Of a stretch of DNA of 64,000 nucleotides, positions 54,178 to 62,823 are shown piece by piece. The stretch covers positions 1,984,001 through 2,048,000 of the forward strand of contig NZ_CP031030.1 in the NCBI RefSeq assembly GCF_003711225.1, read 5' to 3'. Source of the stretch: Runella sp. SP2 (lineage in GTDB: Bacteria; Bacteroidota; Bacteroidia; Cytophagales; Spirosomataceae). The first letter of the stretch is position 1, and each line of letters opens with the position of its first letter. A model generated the notes under the pieces. It searched no databases. It saw only the letters and a list, made by a program, of their open reading frames with translations, and was not told the DNA's origin. The position numbers and the translations under genes were made by a program.

Positions 54178-54209
54178 ACATTTGAAACGTTTTCAATGTT
54201 AATTTTTGA

Positions 54210-54312
54210 GACAAAAAGTCCCTTTGTCCGACGTCCTGTCGGAGAGCAGCAAGCCTGAGAAACTTTGCGGGGACTGACCTGAAATCGGGAACGTTGGCGC
54301 GTTTCCGATTTC
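54210..54312. promoter_or_regulatory. hairpin-rich leader between fecR and susC
   Basis: Three stems lie in the SusC upstream region: GACAAA/TTTGTC (54210-54228), TCCGAC/GTCGGA (54227-54243), and a 13-bp stem GAAATCGGGAACG (54281-54293) with 54300-54312 containing one G-A exchange. A T run follows the last stem only on the plus strand, so for susC it is more likely a structured leader or promoter-bounding element than a terminator. Confidence 0.45.
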
Positions 54313-54387
54313 GTTTTTTAAGGGAGTAGTTAGTAGGTTTTTATGTCATGTAAAAAAATTAGGGTTTATTGTCTGGGTTTTGAATCA

Positions 54388-55494
54388 TCAATTTATACTG
54401 CACCCTTTGCCTTGAATCACGATTTGAGCGTCCACTACTTGGTACGTTGCCCCAATAGCTTTACAGATTAAATCCAGTTGTTCATAAAAACTTTCTTCGG
54501 CAAATTCGGCACTGATTTCACAGGCTTTCAGTATATTTTTGTCAAACACAATTGGGATACTGTATTTTTGGCTAAGTGCGTCTAAGGCTTGTTCGACGGG
54601 GGTATTTGAAAACGACAAACCCACCTTGGTCTGTTCTGCAATGGCAAGAACTGGTGTAGGAATGCTGACCAACGTTTTTTCCATGTTTTCTACCTTTCGG
54701 TCAAAAACGACTTGTTGGTTTGGGGTTAGAATCGTCCCAGTAAGCTCAGTAGTAGGTGTTTTAATCGCTTCTTCTTTGATCGAATAAACAGCTACTTTTC
54801 CCGTTTTTACGATTACTTCTACCTTATCGGCTTTGTCGAAGGCACGAATCAAAAAGCTGGTTCCCAGTACTTTGGTGACCAGTTCGTTGGCATACACCAA
54901 AAAGGGCTTTTGTGGATTTTTGGTCACGTTAAAAAAACCTTCTCCGCTCAAATACACCTCACGAACCGTAGAAGTAAAGGTTTTGGGGTAACTTAATCGA
55001 CTAAGCGGCGAGAGCCGAACTTGGCTGCCGTCGGGAAGAGAAACCAATTTTTCGACCTTATCGTCATTGATTACCTCAACGAGTTGAGTACCCAGTTGAC
55101 TTTTGCGTACTTCATAAACAACCGTTGAACTGATTTTTGATTGATAAACGGTATAAAATGCACCTAAAACTCCCAACACAACGACCGCAGCAGCGGCTTG
55201 TTTCCACCAGCTTATTCGATTAAGCAAAGGTTTAACAAAAACTTCCTCGCGGTTTCGTGCCTCAGAGAGATTAGAAATGGCTTGTTTTAGCTCATTCTCC
55301 GAAAGTAACTCGTGTGTTTGGTTCATTTTCAGAATAAACGCGCGGGCTTGGGTAACGCTTTCGTTTTTCGATGGATTTTCCAGTACCCATTTTTCCCAAA
55401 AGGAACTATCAGTTGGTAGGTTTTTAAGTACCCACCTCCTAAAAGAATCATCCAGGACAAATTCAGTAACGGTATATTCTTTGTAATCTTTCAT
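54388..55494 (-). CDS. FecR-family anti-sigma factor
   Basis: 368 residues from the ATG at 55494 (MKDYKEYTVTEF). A cytoplasmic sigma-binding N-domain, one membrane helix (about 98-118), a periplasmic FecR domain (VEKLVSLPDGSQVRLSPLS ... REVYLSGEGFFNVTKNPQKPF) and a C-terminal DUF4974 domain (VGLSFSNTPVEQALDALSQKYS). It holds the ECF sigma factor until the SusC STN domain signals substrate. It lies 197 bases after the sigma gene, with a terminator-like hairpin in between. Confidence 0.94.
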   Translation of the reverse strand: MKDYKEYTVTEFVLDDSFRRWVLKNLPTDSSFWEKWVLENPSKNESVTQARAFILKMNQTHELLSENELKQAISNLSEARNREEVFVKPLLNRISWWKQAAAAVVVLGVLGAFYTVYQSKISSTVVYEVRKSQLGTQLVEVINDDKVEKLVSLPDGSQVRLSPLSRLSYPKTFTSTVREVYLSGEGFFNVTKNPQKPFLVYANELVTKVLGTSFLIRAFDKADKVEVIVKTGKVAVYSIKEEAIKTPTTELTGTILTPNQQVVFDRKVENMEKTLVSIPTPVLAIAEQTKVGLSFSNTPVEQALDALSQKYSIPIVFDKNILKACEISAEFAEESFYEQLDLICKAIGATYQVVDAQIVIQGKGCSIN

Positions 55495-55590
55495 AGATTT
55501 TATTTTCACATCTGAAGGTGTGTTGTAAGGAAATAGTACTTACCAAAGAAGGAATACCCTTTTTTGGAGAAAAATTTTCGATTTTTTTTG

Positions 55591-55638
55591 AAAAAAGAAT
55601 TTAACACGCTATAAACGATTGATTTGTAGTGTGTTAAA
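55591..55638 (-). terminator. intrinsic terminator or attenuator between sigma factor and fecR
   Basis: On the minus strand, a 12-bp stem (55627-55638 with 55600-55611, TTTAACAC-type ends, one G-T pair) is followed by TTCTTTTTTC. It would partly uncouple fecR from the sigma gene. Confidence 0.6.
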
Positions 55639-55691
55639 GTTTATGTCCTTGAATAATAGGTAAGCCTATCACGAAGATGTAGCTTAAACGT

Positions 55692-56300
55692 TTAGGCAAG
55701 TTTTTTGAAAAGTCGAAGCAAAAAGGGTAAAAATACAACCAGTGCTGGAAGTAAGTTTTTCATTTGGGAAAGCGCACGGTACAAAAAGTTAGCAACGGTT
55801 TGTCGCTCTACATCCATGATTTGGGCAATTTCTTCGTTAGAAAGCCCTTCGTAAAATTTCAAAAAAATAACTTCTTGTTGACGTGGAGGCAGTTGTTCAA
55901 TGGCCCGACGAAGGGCCTGCTCTTGTTCCGATAGCAGTTCAGCGTTAATTAAATCAATTTCAACGTTAGCGTTTTCAACCAAGGTGTCTTCTTCAACACC
56001 TTGAGAATTTAGCCAAGGTTTGTCATGTTTGAGCTGACGAATAAAGTTGTTTCTAAGGGCTTTGATGAGATAAATAGTCACGTACGGCGTGTCAACGAGT
56101 CGTTCGCGCCGTTCCCAGAGTTCCAAAAACAAATCTTGGATGCAATCCTTAATGTAATCGCGGTCTTTGGTGAACCGAGTACCGTAGTTAAATAACACCC
56201 GATAACGTAATTCAACGAGCTGGTCAAAAGCATGTTCATCCCCTGTTTTAAAGCGGCTCCACAATTCGGCTAACAAAGGCTCATCGACGGGTACTGGCAT
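55692..56300 (-). CDS. ECF RNA polymerase sigma factor
   Basis: 202 residues from the ATG at 56300 (MPVPVDEPLLAELWSRF). Region 2: GDEHAFDQLVELRYRVLFNYG ... DYIKDCIQDLFLELWERR; region 4: LPPRQQEVIFLKFYEGLSN and EEIAQIMDVERQTVANFLYRAL. The end is an unusual hydrophobic tail (LLPALVVFLPFLLRLFKKLA) that could help it dock to the membrane-bound FecR. It probably transcribes the SusC-SusD genes downstream. Confidence 0.94.
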   Translation of the reverse strand: MPVPVDEPLLAELWSRFKTGDEHAFDQLVELRYRVLFNYGTRFTKDRDYIKDCIQDLFLELWERRERLVDTPYVTIYLIKALRNNFIRQLKHDKPWLNSQGVEEDTLVENANVEIDLINAELLSEQEQALRRAIEQLPPRQQEVIFLKFYEGLSNEEIAQIMDVERQTVANFLYRALSQMKNLLPALVVFLPFLLRLFKKLA

Positions 56301-56451
56301 ATACAAAAAGGAAGTGGTAGCACAATATTACGAGGTCAGTTGAAATATAGCTAATTCCTTCCATTATTTTCTAGGTAAAAAAATAAAGACATTCTTTGAA
56401 TGAATTGTGTTATTTTTAGGTTCATTAGCAAACAATTTAGCCATAATAACG

Positions 56452-57186
56452 ATGAAAAAGATATTTATCTGCCTGTTTTTCATTGGGTATTGTTTACACG
56501 CTGTAGCCCAAGATAAAAATGCGTATAGCTACTTTCTACCTGAAACCAAAATGACTGATCAAAATGCCCGCATTGAAGTGAACCAAAAAGGGGATACCGT
56601 TTTGGTGGCTTTCTATCGAGCTTTAGAGGCAGTTAATAAGACCAATAATACCTTTACAAAAGTGTACAAAGGAACGCCTTTTTTTAAAAACGGGTGGTTC
56701 AAGGGGAAAACAATTGAGAAAAATGGGCACGAGGCCGAGTATTTGATGGCTTACAACCAACAAAAAGGCGTGCTTCACGTCATGGCTAATCCACTTTTGG
56801 AGGCAGTTACGATGAAGCCAACCGAGTTTGTTCTTCAAAACCACCGTTTTGTACTCCTCAAAAATCAATACTATGAGCCTATTTACGAGGGGAAAACGAT
56901 GATTTTGAAAGAACACCAATGTTTGCTACATTCCAAAAGTAGTGCCCAAACTACTGGTTACGAAGCATCGGGGAGTGAGAGTGAATATGAGGGAGAATTT
57001 ATCAAAACGACGAAATATTACTGGTACGAAGATGGTAAACTTTCGGGCATTCCAACTGGTAAACGTTTTTTTAAACTGTTTGGAAATCAGGCAAAAGAAA
57101 TGGAAATGTTTGCCAAAGAACGCCAACTTACGCCAACGACCGAAAAGGGCATGATTGAAATCGTTAAAAATTTCAACCCACTTTGA
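56452..57186 (+). CDS. exported protein of unknown function
   Basis: 244 residues from the ATG at 56452 with signal peptide MKKIFICLFFIGYCLHAVAQ. The mature part is basic, beta-rich and repetitive in K/Y/F; it contains an acidic patch GSESEYEGEF and ends GMIEIVKNFNPL. No domain recognised. It stands divergent from the sigma-factor gene and upstream of the DUF2911 gene, with no terminator between them. Confidence 0.75.
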   Translation: MKKIFICLFFIGYCLHAVAQDKNAYSYFLPETKMTDQNARIEVNQKGDTVLVAFYRALEAVNKTNNTFTKVYKGTPFFKNGWFKGKTIEKNGHEAEYLMAYNQQKGVLHVMANPLLEAVTMKPTEFVLQNHRFVLLKNQYYEPIYEGKTMILKEHQCLLHSKSSAQTTGYEASGSESEYEGEFIKTTKYYWYEDGKLSGIPTGKRFFKLFGNQAKEMEMFAKERQLTPTTEKGMIEIVKNFNPL

Positions 57187-57252
57187 CAACTTTCTCAAAG
57201 GAGTTTCGTTTATTAGTAGTTCAACCTAATCATTTATTCTTACAAACAACAC

Positions 57253-57759
57253 ATGAAAAATTTATTTTTAACTCTGTTCTGTACCCTTGTTGCATTCACA
57301 TTTGCTTACAGCCAAAATCCTCCTGCTAGTCCACGTGTAACTGCCGAAAACGGTAACATTAAAATTTCTTACGGACAACCTTCAAAAAAAGGTCGTGTGA
57401 TTTTTGGGGCCGAAGGAAGCCAAAGCTTGGAAAAATACGGTAAAGTTTGGCGTACAGGTGCCAACGAAGCAACCGTAATTACGTTCAAGAAAGACGGAAA
57501 GCTCGGTGGTAAAGACGTGAAAGCAGGCGATTATGCTTTCTTCACAATTCCTGGTGAGAAAGAATGGGTAATTATTTTGAACAGTGAAGTAAAACAGTGG
57601 GGTGCTTACAACTATAAGCAAGACAAAGACGTACTTCGCGTGACTGTACCTGCTACAAGCTCAAAAGAGCCAGTTGAAAAACTTACTATTGAAGTTAAAG
57701 ACAACGCAATTGTATTAGGATGGGACACCGCAGGTTTCTCGGTTCCAGTGAAATTTTAA
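57253..57759 (+). CDS. DUF2911 family exported protein
   Basis: 168 residues with signal peptide MKNLFLTLFCTLVAFTFAYS. The DUF2911 pattern is clear: SPRVTAENGNIKISYGQPSK, GKVWRTGANEATVITF, DYAFFTIPGEKEWVIILN and the closing LGWDTAGFSVPVKF. These small periplasmic or secreted beta proteins are common in Bacteroidota; the function is unknown. A strong terminator follows 19 bases after the stop. Confidence 0.9.
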   Translation: MKNLFLTLFCTLVAFTFAYSQNPPASPRVTAENGNIKISYGQPSKKGRVIFGAEGSQSLEKYGKVWRTGANEATVITFKKDGKLGGKDVKAGDYAFFTIPGEKEWVIILNSEVKQWGAYNYKQDKDVLRVTVPATSSKEPVEKLTIEVKDNAIVLGWDTAGFSVPVKF

Positions 57760-57778
57760 TAACGCTAATTATACATTT

Positions 57779-57812
57779 AGAAGCCCAGCCATTTGGTTGG
57801 GCTTCTTTTTTT
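57779..57812 (+). terminator. intrinsic terminator
   Basis: Stem AGAAGCCCAGCC (57779-57790) with GGTTGGGCTTCT (57795-57806), one G-T pair, loop ATTT, followed by a T run. It ends the DUF2911 transcript. Confidence 0.9.
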
Positions 57813-57854
57813 GTAGTATTGCTAGAAATTGAAACTTCCTTAACCTCTCAACCG

Positions 57855-58811
57855 ATGAAACGATTTCTGTATGCCGTACTTTTTTTAGTACTCGTTGTGT
57901 GTTTGGCGGGTCTATCTTTGGCCTTCTGGCCCAACAAATGGCGAATTGACAACCAAGGAATTACAACAGAACAAGCCGCAATTTTACGAAAAACCTACGA
58001 AGGACCTCACCATTTGATGAAAACCTCGGACGGTGAAACGCTCTTCTTACGGCGCTGGAATCCTGACTCACTTACCCCCGCTAAAAAAGACATTGCGGTG
58101 CTCATTTTTCACGGTTTTACGGCTTACAGTGGCCCATACAGCATGGCAGCCATCCCCTTTTCGAAAGGTGGCTACACCACATTTGGGCTGGATTACCGAG
58201 GTCATGGACTTTCGGGAGGTAACCGTGGCGATAGCCCCAATAAAGACAGATGGATTGCCGACTTGGCAGAAGCAATCGTTTATCTCAAGAAATTGGGATT
58301 CTCAAAAGTCGTAGTGATGGGACATAGCTTAGGGGTGGCTGCAACGATTTGTGCGGCCAATGCCGTCCCCAATGAAGTGGCAGGGTTGGTACTACTTTCG
58401 GGTGCATACGAGAGTCGGCCTGGACTTAACAAGCCAATGAACCCGTTTGTAAAAGCCAAAATCATCGCAAGTGCAGTCTTTCGCCCTTCGTTCCAGTCGG
58501 TGGAGTATTATCGGGAAGGGATGACTGTTACACCTGATACCTTGTTTACTTTTCATTATACCCCACGATTTGTGACAATGCTGGATGTAAAACAGCTTCG
58601 GCTTACGTCCGAATTAAATGTACCTGTTTTGGTAGGAGTAGGGGACAAAGACGAATTATTTGCGATTGATAAAGTCAAAGAGTTTTACAACCTCGTGCCA
58701 GGCAACAAGAAGGAGTTTTATGTGATGAAAAATGCCACCCATGCCAAAATCCCCGTTGAAAGTTGGGAGGGAATTGCGAAATGGCTTGACAAAACGTATG
58801 TGTTAAAGTAA
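57855..58811 (+). CDS. alpha/beta hydrolase, monoacylglycerol-lipase-like
   Basis: 318 residues from the ATG at 57855; the longer frame would run through the preceding terminator. An N-terminal membrane anchor (about 4-26), then a Hydrolase_4 fold with LIFHGFTAYSGPY, GLDYRGHGLSGG, nucleophile S158 in VVVMGHSLGVA, acid in GVGDKDELFAID and histidine in NATHAKIP. It probably hydrolyses a lipid or ester at the periplasmic face of the inner membrane. Confidence 0.88.
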   Translation: MKRFLYAVLFLVLVVCLAGLSLAFWPNKWRIDNQGITTEQAAILRKTYEGPHHLMKTSDGETLFLRRWNPDSLTPAKKDIAVLIFHGFTAYSGPYSMAAIPFSKGGYTTFGLDYRGHGLSGGNRGDSPNKDRWIADLAEAIVYLKKLGFSKVVVMGHSLGVAATICAANAVPNEVAGLVLLSGAYESRPGLNKPMNPFVKAKIIASAVFRPSFQSVEYYREGMTVTPDTLFTFHYTPRFVTMLDVKQLRLTSELNVPVLVGVGDKDELFAIDKVKEFYNLVPGNKKEFYVMKNATHAKIPVESWEGIAKWLDKTYVLK

Positions 58812-59190
58812 TGAATTTTCCATTTCTTATCCCTAACGCCTATCAAAAAACAAAAGGGGGGCGTGGTGTAGCTCTGAAAAAGTTTCTACAAAATGTAAAG
58901 AACCAAATAAGTTAAGGTATTAGCCTTTTAAGGTTCGTAAGTGAGTGCCCAACCTGTATTTTTGCCTTTCAACAAGAATTTTGGAGCTATACAAATAAAT
59001 TTATCAAATTTGCACTCACAAATAATTGACGTCAACTCAAGTTGAAAAAATATACAGTCTTAGTTTGATAGTTAATAGTTCTAATTTGTGCAATTCATTG
59101 TTTACTGAGTTACTTGGGGCATTTGTTTGGGATTTTACTCAGACTTTTAAGATTAGTGATATTTTTTCTTTAACCTCTAAAAACAAAAAC

Positions 59191-59274
59191 ATGAAAATGA
59201 ACAAATTTATTAAGGGAGTTATTGTGGTGGGTGCAGCACTTGGAAAAGGAAGAGCCTCAAAAACGACTACTTAA
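59191..59274 (+). CDS. possible 27-residue peptide
   Basis: ATG to TAA encodes MKMNKFIKGVIVVGAALG followed by a basic, Thr-rich tail (KGRASKTTT). It has a short hydrophobic stretch like a membrane peptide. It may be a real small protein, a remnant of a longer one, or chance within a non-coding RNA. An intrinsic terminator 58 bases downstream supports a transcribed unit. Confidence 0.35.
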   Translation: MKMNKFIKGVIVVGAALGKGRASKTTT

Positions 59275-59331
59275 CTTGATAACTGAGACCGATGCCAATG
59301 GCAGCCCCTTTTCTTCAATTCCAACCCAATT

Positions 59332-59363
59332 AAAAGCCAAGAGTTTTCTCATTGGCTTTTTTT
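59332..59363 (+). terminator. intrinsic terminator of the small unit
   Basis: AAAAGCCAA (59332-59340) pairs with TTGGCTTTT (59352-59360), with an extra GAG/CTC pair and one bulged A inside, followed by T's. No annotated-size gene precedes it, so it implies a short transcript. Confidence 0.75.
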
Positions 59364-59433
59364 ATGCCCGTTTAGCCAATAGATGGAATTTAAGTAGTTG
59401 CGCATAAATTTTAGTGTATTTGTAGCTTATATC

Positions 59434-59580
59434 GCTTCGGAGAAGCACAACCTTTGTAGTAGTAGTAAAGAGAGCCATCTATAAAACCCTTTTGCTTCGG
59501 AGAAGCATAACTTGATGCTTTGTTATGCTTCTCCGAAGCAAAAACTAAAAAATTACCTGCTGTTACTACAAATGTTGCGC
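59434..59580. repeat. GCTTCGGAGAAGC repeat cluster in nested hairpins
   Basis: The 13-bp palindrome occurs at 59434-59446, 59494-59506 and, inverted, 59527-59539. The last two form a perfect 22-bp stem (59490-59511 with 59522-59543) with a 10-nt loop. Outer arms TTTGTAGTA (59453-59461) and TTACTACAAA (59563-59572) enclose it. Confidence 0.8.
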
Positions 59581-59740
59581 CTCTACTGAGGCTAATTTGA
59601 ATTACCCTAGAACTTTTGCTTAATTATTTAGAATATGAGTTTTTAGCATTGTTCATTTGCTACTTTCTGAAAAGAAAATGGTCAAGACAACAATAAATTT
59701 GGGTCGTTTTTGCCTTTTAAGCAGATAAACCCATGTTTTT

Positions 59741-60676
59741 ATGCAAATTACCCGTCGTCAGACTTTGTCTTTACTCACCGCTACCACAGGAATGAGTATG
59801 CTGCCAGAAAATTCGCAAGCCGTTGAGCCTGCCAAATCAGCCTCTTTTGTGCCTTGCCTGAACATGAGCACCATTCGAGGACAAAAATTAGGATACGTCA
59901 AAGAACTAGAAACGGCTTCTAAGGCAGGGTTTCGTTCGGTTGAAATTTGGATGGATACCCTCCAAGAATTTATAAAAAACGGGAATAGCCCTGCACAAGC
60001 CCGAAAAGTCGCGTCGGATTTAGGCATAAAGCTCGAAAATGCCATTGGTTTTGCGGCTTGGATTGTTGACGACGAAACCGCAAGAGTCAAAGGCGTGGAC
60101 CAACTCAAACGTGAAATGGAGCTGTTGGCAGAAGTTGGCTGTATGCGCGTAGCAACCCCACCCGTTGGAGCTCAAGCACCGCAAGCCCCTCGTATCGATC
60201 TTCAAAAAGCGGCCGAACGCTACCGTACCATTCTTGAAATAAGTGACCAAACCAAAGTAATTCCGCAACTGGAACTGTGGGGCTTTTCCAAAAACCTCAA
60301 CAAACTCAGTGAAGTGATGTACGTGGCAGTAGAAAGTGGCCATCCGTCGGCGCGGTTGTTGTTGGATGTATATCATTTGTTCAAAGGTGGTTCAAGTTTG
60401 GATACCCTCAAGTTGGTAGGGAAACCTGGCGTTGAAATATTCCACATCAATGATTATCCCGCAAATTTCCCGAAAGAAACCATTGTCGATGCCGACCGCG
60501 TGTATCCAGGCGATGGGATTGCGCCCATTGGGCAAATTTTAAAGACCATCAAAAACCCAGAGCGACCCATTGTGCTTTCGTTGGAAGTATTTAACAAGAC
60601 CTATTATGCCCAAAATGCCCTTGAAGTTGCTAAAATGGGCTTGGCAAAAATCAATAAAGTCATCGCGGGGATTTGA
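59741..60676 (+). CDS. Tat-exported sugar phosphate isomerase/epimerase-like TIM-barrel protein
   Basis: 311 residues. The N-terminus MQITRRQTLSLLTATTG has a twin-arginine signal, so the protein is folded and probably cofactor-bound before export. The xylose-isomerase-like TIM barrel (AP endonuclease 2 family) shows a metal-site set: E178 (IPQLELWG), D209 (RLLLDVYHLFKGG), H235 (EIFHINDYP) and a late Glu in VLSLEVFN. It probably isomerises or epimerises a sugar or inositol derivative in the periplasm; the substrate is not predictable. It stands alone. Confidence 0.85.
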   Translation: MQITRRQTLSLLTATTGMSMLPENSQAVEPAKSASFVPCLNMSTIRGQKLGYVKELETASKAGFRSVEIWMDTLQEFIKNGNSPAQARKVASDLGIKLENAIGFAAWIVDDETARVKGVDQLKREMELLAEVGCMRVATPPVGAQAPQAPRIDLQKAAERYRTILEISDQTKVIPQLELWGFSKNLNKLSEVMYVAVESGHPSARLLLDVYHLFKGGSSLDTLKLVGKPGVEIFHINDYPANFPKETIVDADRVYPGDGIAPIGQILKTIKNPERPIVLSLEVFNKTYYAQNALEVAKMGLAKINKVIAGI

Positions 60677-60690
60677 TTTTCGTACAGAAT

Positions 60691-60720
60691 CTAAACGCTT
60701 TGCACGATATTTGCGTTTAG
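60691..60720. terminator. weak hairpin after the isomerase gene
   Basis: CTAAACGC (60691-60698) pairs with GCGTTTAG (60713-60720) around a 14-nt loop; no T run. It may be a weak terminator or a promoter-proximal operator of the BatA-like gene. Confidence 0.35.
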
Positions 60721-60753
60721 AGTTCTAACGACTACCGATAACACCAAACCTGA

Positions 60754-62811
60754 ATGCAATTTCTTTTTCCGACCTTTTTGTGGAGTTTACTGGCAGTGGG
60801 GATTCCAATTGCCATTCACTTGTTCAATTTTCGCCGCACCCGCCGTATTTACTTTTCCAATGTCTCGTTGTTGAAAAACGTCGATATGGAAACAAGTTCG
60901 TTTCGACGTTTGAAACAGTACTTGATATTGGCAACCCGGGTACTTGCCATTGCGGCCTTGGCGTTGGCATTTGCTCAGCCCTATCTTCCAAGCGAAAATA
61001 AATCTGGAACCAATGCCCAAAGTGTGACGAGTGTTTATTTGGACAATTCGTTCTCGATGCAAAACGAGGATAATAACCAACGTTTTTTTGACATTGCCAC
61101 AGGAAAGCTCGATCAACTGCTGACGCTTTTTAGAAATGCTACTCGTTTGCAGTTGATTACCAATGACTTTGATGCCCAAGAACAACAACTCACAACGACC
61201 GACCGCATCAAAGACCGTTTGACTACTCTCAAGCTTTCGCACACGCCACGGTCGTTGCCAAGTATTTACAAACGTCAGGTGAATTTGATGTCGAGGTACG
61301 CGGGGAGTGGAAAAAATCAATTTTTTTGGTTTTCTGACTTTCAAAAAAGTACCGTTGGCGATGTTGCAAGCCTTAAAGTTGACTCAACCAATCGGTTGTT
61401 TATTGTGCCTGTGCAAGCCGTTGCGAACCAAAATGTGTATGTCGATTCGGTGTGGTTGAATACGCCTTTTGTGAGGGAGTTTCAGAACAATATTTTGTAC
61501 GTTCGGGTAAGTAATTCGGGCAATGATGACGTTCAAAACCTGGTTGTCAAATTGTTTTTAGACGATGTTCAAGTTTCGACGGCACCCGTCAACCTTGCTC
61601 CAAAAGGCTCGGCAACGGCCTCTTTCAATTTTAATGTACGCGGGAAAGGTTTCAAGCGTGGTCGGATTGTATTTGACGATTTGCCAATTACGTTTGACAA
61701 CGAATACTTTTTTGTCCTCAACGCTTCGCCCGTCATTCGAGTCTTGCATTTGTACGGACAAGCCAACCCCAACCGTTCGATTGAAAATGTTTTTGCCAAC
61801 GATAGCCTGTTTGCCACGCGTAGCCTCAACGCCAATAATGCCGACATTGGCTTATTGAAGCAGACCGATTTGGTCGTTTTAGAAAGTGTGGAGAGAGTAG
61901 AAGGAGCGATGCGCACCGAATTAGAAAATTTCGTTCGTAAAGGAGGAAGTATTTTGGTTGTTCCTCCATCTAACCCCGATATAGCTTCTTACGGAGGGTT
62001 TTTGAGCGCCCTTGGTGTAAATTCATTGAGTGAACGAACGTCCAACGAGCCCATTCCATTGACCAATCCTGAGCGGGAAAGTCCGTTTTTTAGTGATGTT
62101 TTTGAGCAATCCATTCGCCAAGAAAACCTTGAATTACCAGTGTCGAAGCCCGTTTGGCAATGGCAGGCGGGTGGAGCCAAGCTGTTGAGTTTGCGGAGTG
62201 GAGACGTTTTCTTGAGTCAGTCGGCCGTTCAGCGGGGCAAAGTTTATGTCTTGGCAAATCCGCTTACGGAAGCTTTTGGAAGTTTTGCGCAAAATGCACT
62301 TTTTGTGCCCGTGATGTACAAAATCGCCGCACAGAGCGTACGTGAACAGCGTGCTGCGTATTCTTTTGATGAAAACAACATCGCACTGACTGTACCAGAT
62401 TTGCCACAAAATACGATTTTTAAACTCAAAAAAGGTAAAATAGAGTTGATTCCAGTGCAACGCTTGAATGGAAATCAATTAACCCTCGAATTACCGAAGA
62501 GTAACCAATTGACCACCGAACAAGACATGGAGTCGGGTTATTATGAGTTGCAAAAAGATGGACAAACCGTTCAATTGTTGGCCTTGAATCACGACAACCA
62601 AGAATCGCAGTTAGATTATTACACTCCTGATGAACTTCGGAAACTATTCGCTAATCAGCCCAACGTACAAGTGTTTGACCACGTGGCGGACGGTGATTTT
62701 GTGAAAGAGTTTCAAAAGCAAAACATTGGCGTTAGCCTTTGGAAATACTTCTTGTGGGCGGCGTTGGCGTTTTTGCTTTTAGAAATCTTAGTCATTCGCC
62801 TGATAAAATAG
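60754..62811 (+). CDS. BatA/vWA-domain membrane protein
   Basis: 685 residues. It begins with the BatA N-terminal double-membrane-helix signature (MQFLFPTFLWSLLAVGIPIAIHLFNFRR; second helix about 57-76). A von Willebrand A-like domain follows with a MIDAS-type D97-N-S-F-S motif (VYLDNSFSMQNED), then a long periplasmic region including GGSILVVPPSNPD, and a C-terminal membrane helix (about 665-683). Such proteins belong to the Bacteroides aerotolerance-like family, usually near MoxR ATPases and DUF58 proteins; none of those is in this window. Function uncertain, possibly envelope integrity. Confidence 0.88.
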   Translation: MQFLFPTFLWSLLAVGIPIAIHLFNFRRTRRIYFSNVSLLKNVDMETSSFRRLKQYLILATRVLAIAALALAFAQPYLPSENKSGTNAQSVTSVYLDNSFSMQNEDNNQRFFDIATGKLDQLLTLFRNATRLQLITNDFDAQEQQLTTTDRIKDRLTTLKLSHTPRSLPSIYKRQVNLMSRYAGSGKNQFFWFSDFQKSTVGDVASLKVDSTNRLFIVPVQAVANQNVYVDSVWLNTPFVREFQNNILYVRVSNSGNDDVQNLVVKLFLDDVQVSTAPVNLAPKGSATASFNFNVRGKGFKRGRIVFDDLPITFDNEYFFVLNASPVIRVLHLYGQANPNRSIENVFANDSLFATRSLNANNADIGLLKQTDLVVLESVERVEGAMRTELENFVRKGGSILVVPPSNPDIASYGGFLSALGVNSLSERTSNEPIPLTNPERESPFFSDVFEQSIRQENLELPVSKPVWQWQAGGAKLLSLRSGDVFLSQSAVQRGKVYVLANPLTEAFGSFAQNALFVPVMYKIAAQSVREQRAAYSFDENNIALTVPDLPQNTIFKLKKGKIELIPVQRLNGNQLTLELPKSNQLTTEQDMESGYYELQKDGQTVQLLALNHDNQESQLDYYTPDELRKLFANQPNVQVFDHVADGDFVKEFQKQNIGVSLWKYFLWAALAFLLLEILVIRLIK

Positions 62812-62823
62812 TGCGTTTTCGTA

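Larger units (their letters stand above)
58812..59740. other. 929-base intergenic stretch with a small transcription unit and repeats
   Basis: No long gene. From left to right: a possible Bacteroidota promoter (TTTG at 58980-58983, 21 bases, CAAATTTG at 59005-59012), a 27-codon ORF at 59191-59274, a terminator at 59332-59363, and a GCTTCGGAGAAGC repeat cluster at 59434-59580. TAAATTTG at 59694-59701 could be a -7 element for the isomerase gene. Confidence 0.5.

Noticed and set aside
54281-54312. Terminator at the end of fecR
   Set aside because: The T run follows the stem only on the plus strand, where no gene ends; for minus-strand transcripts it lacks a U tract.
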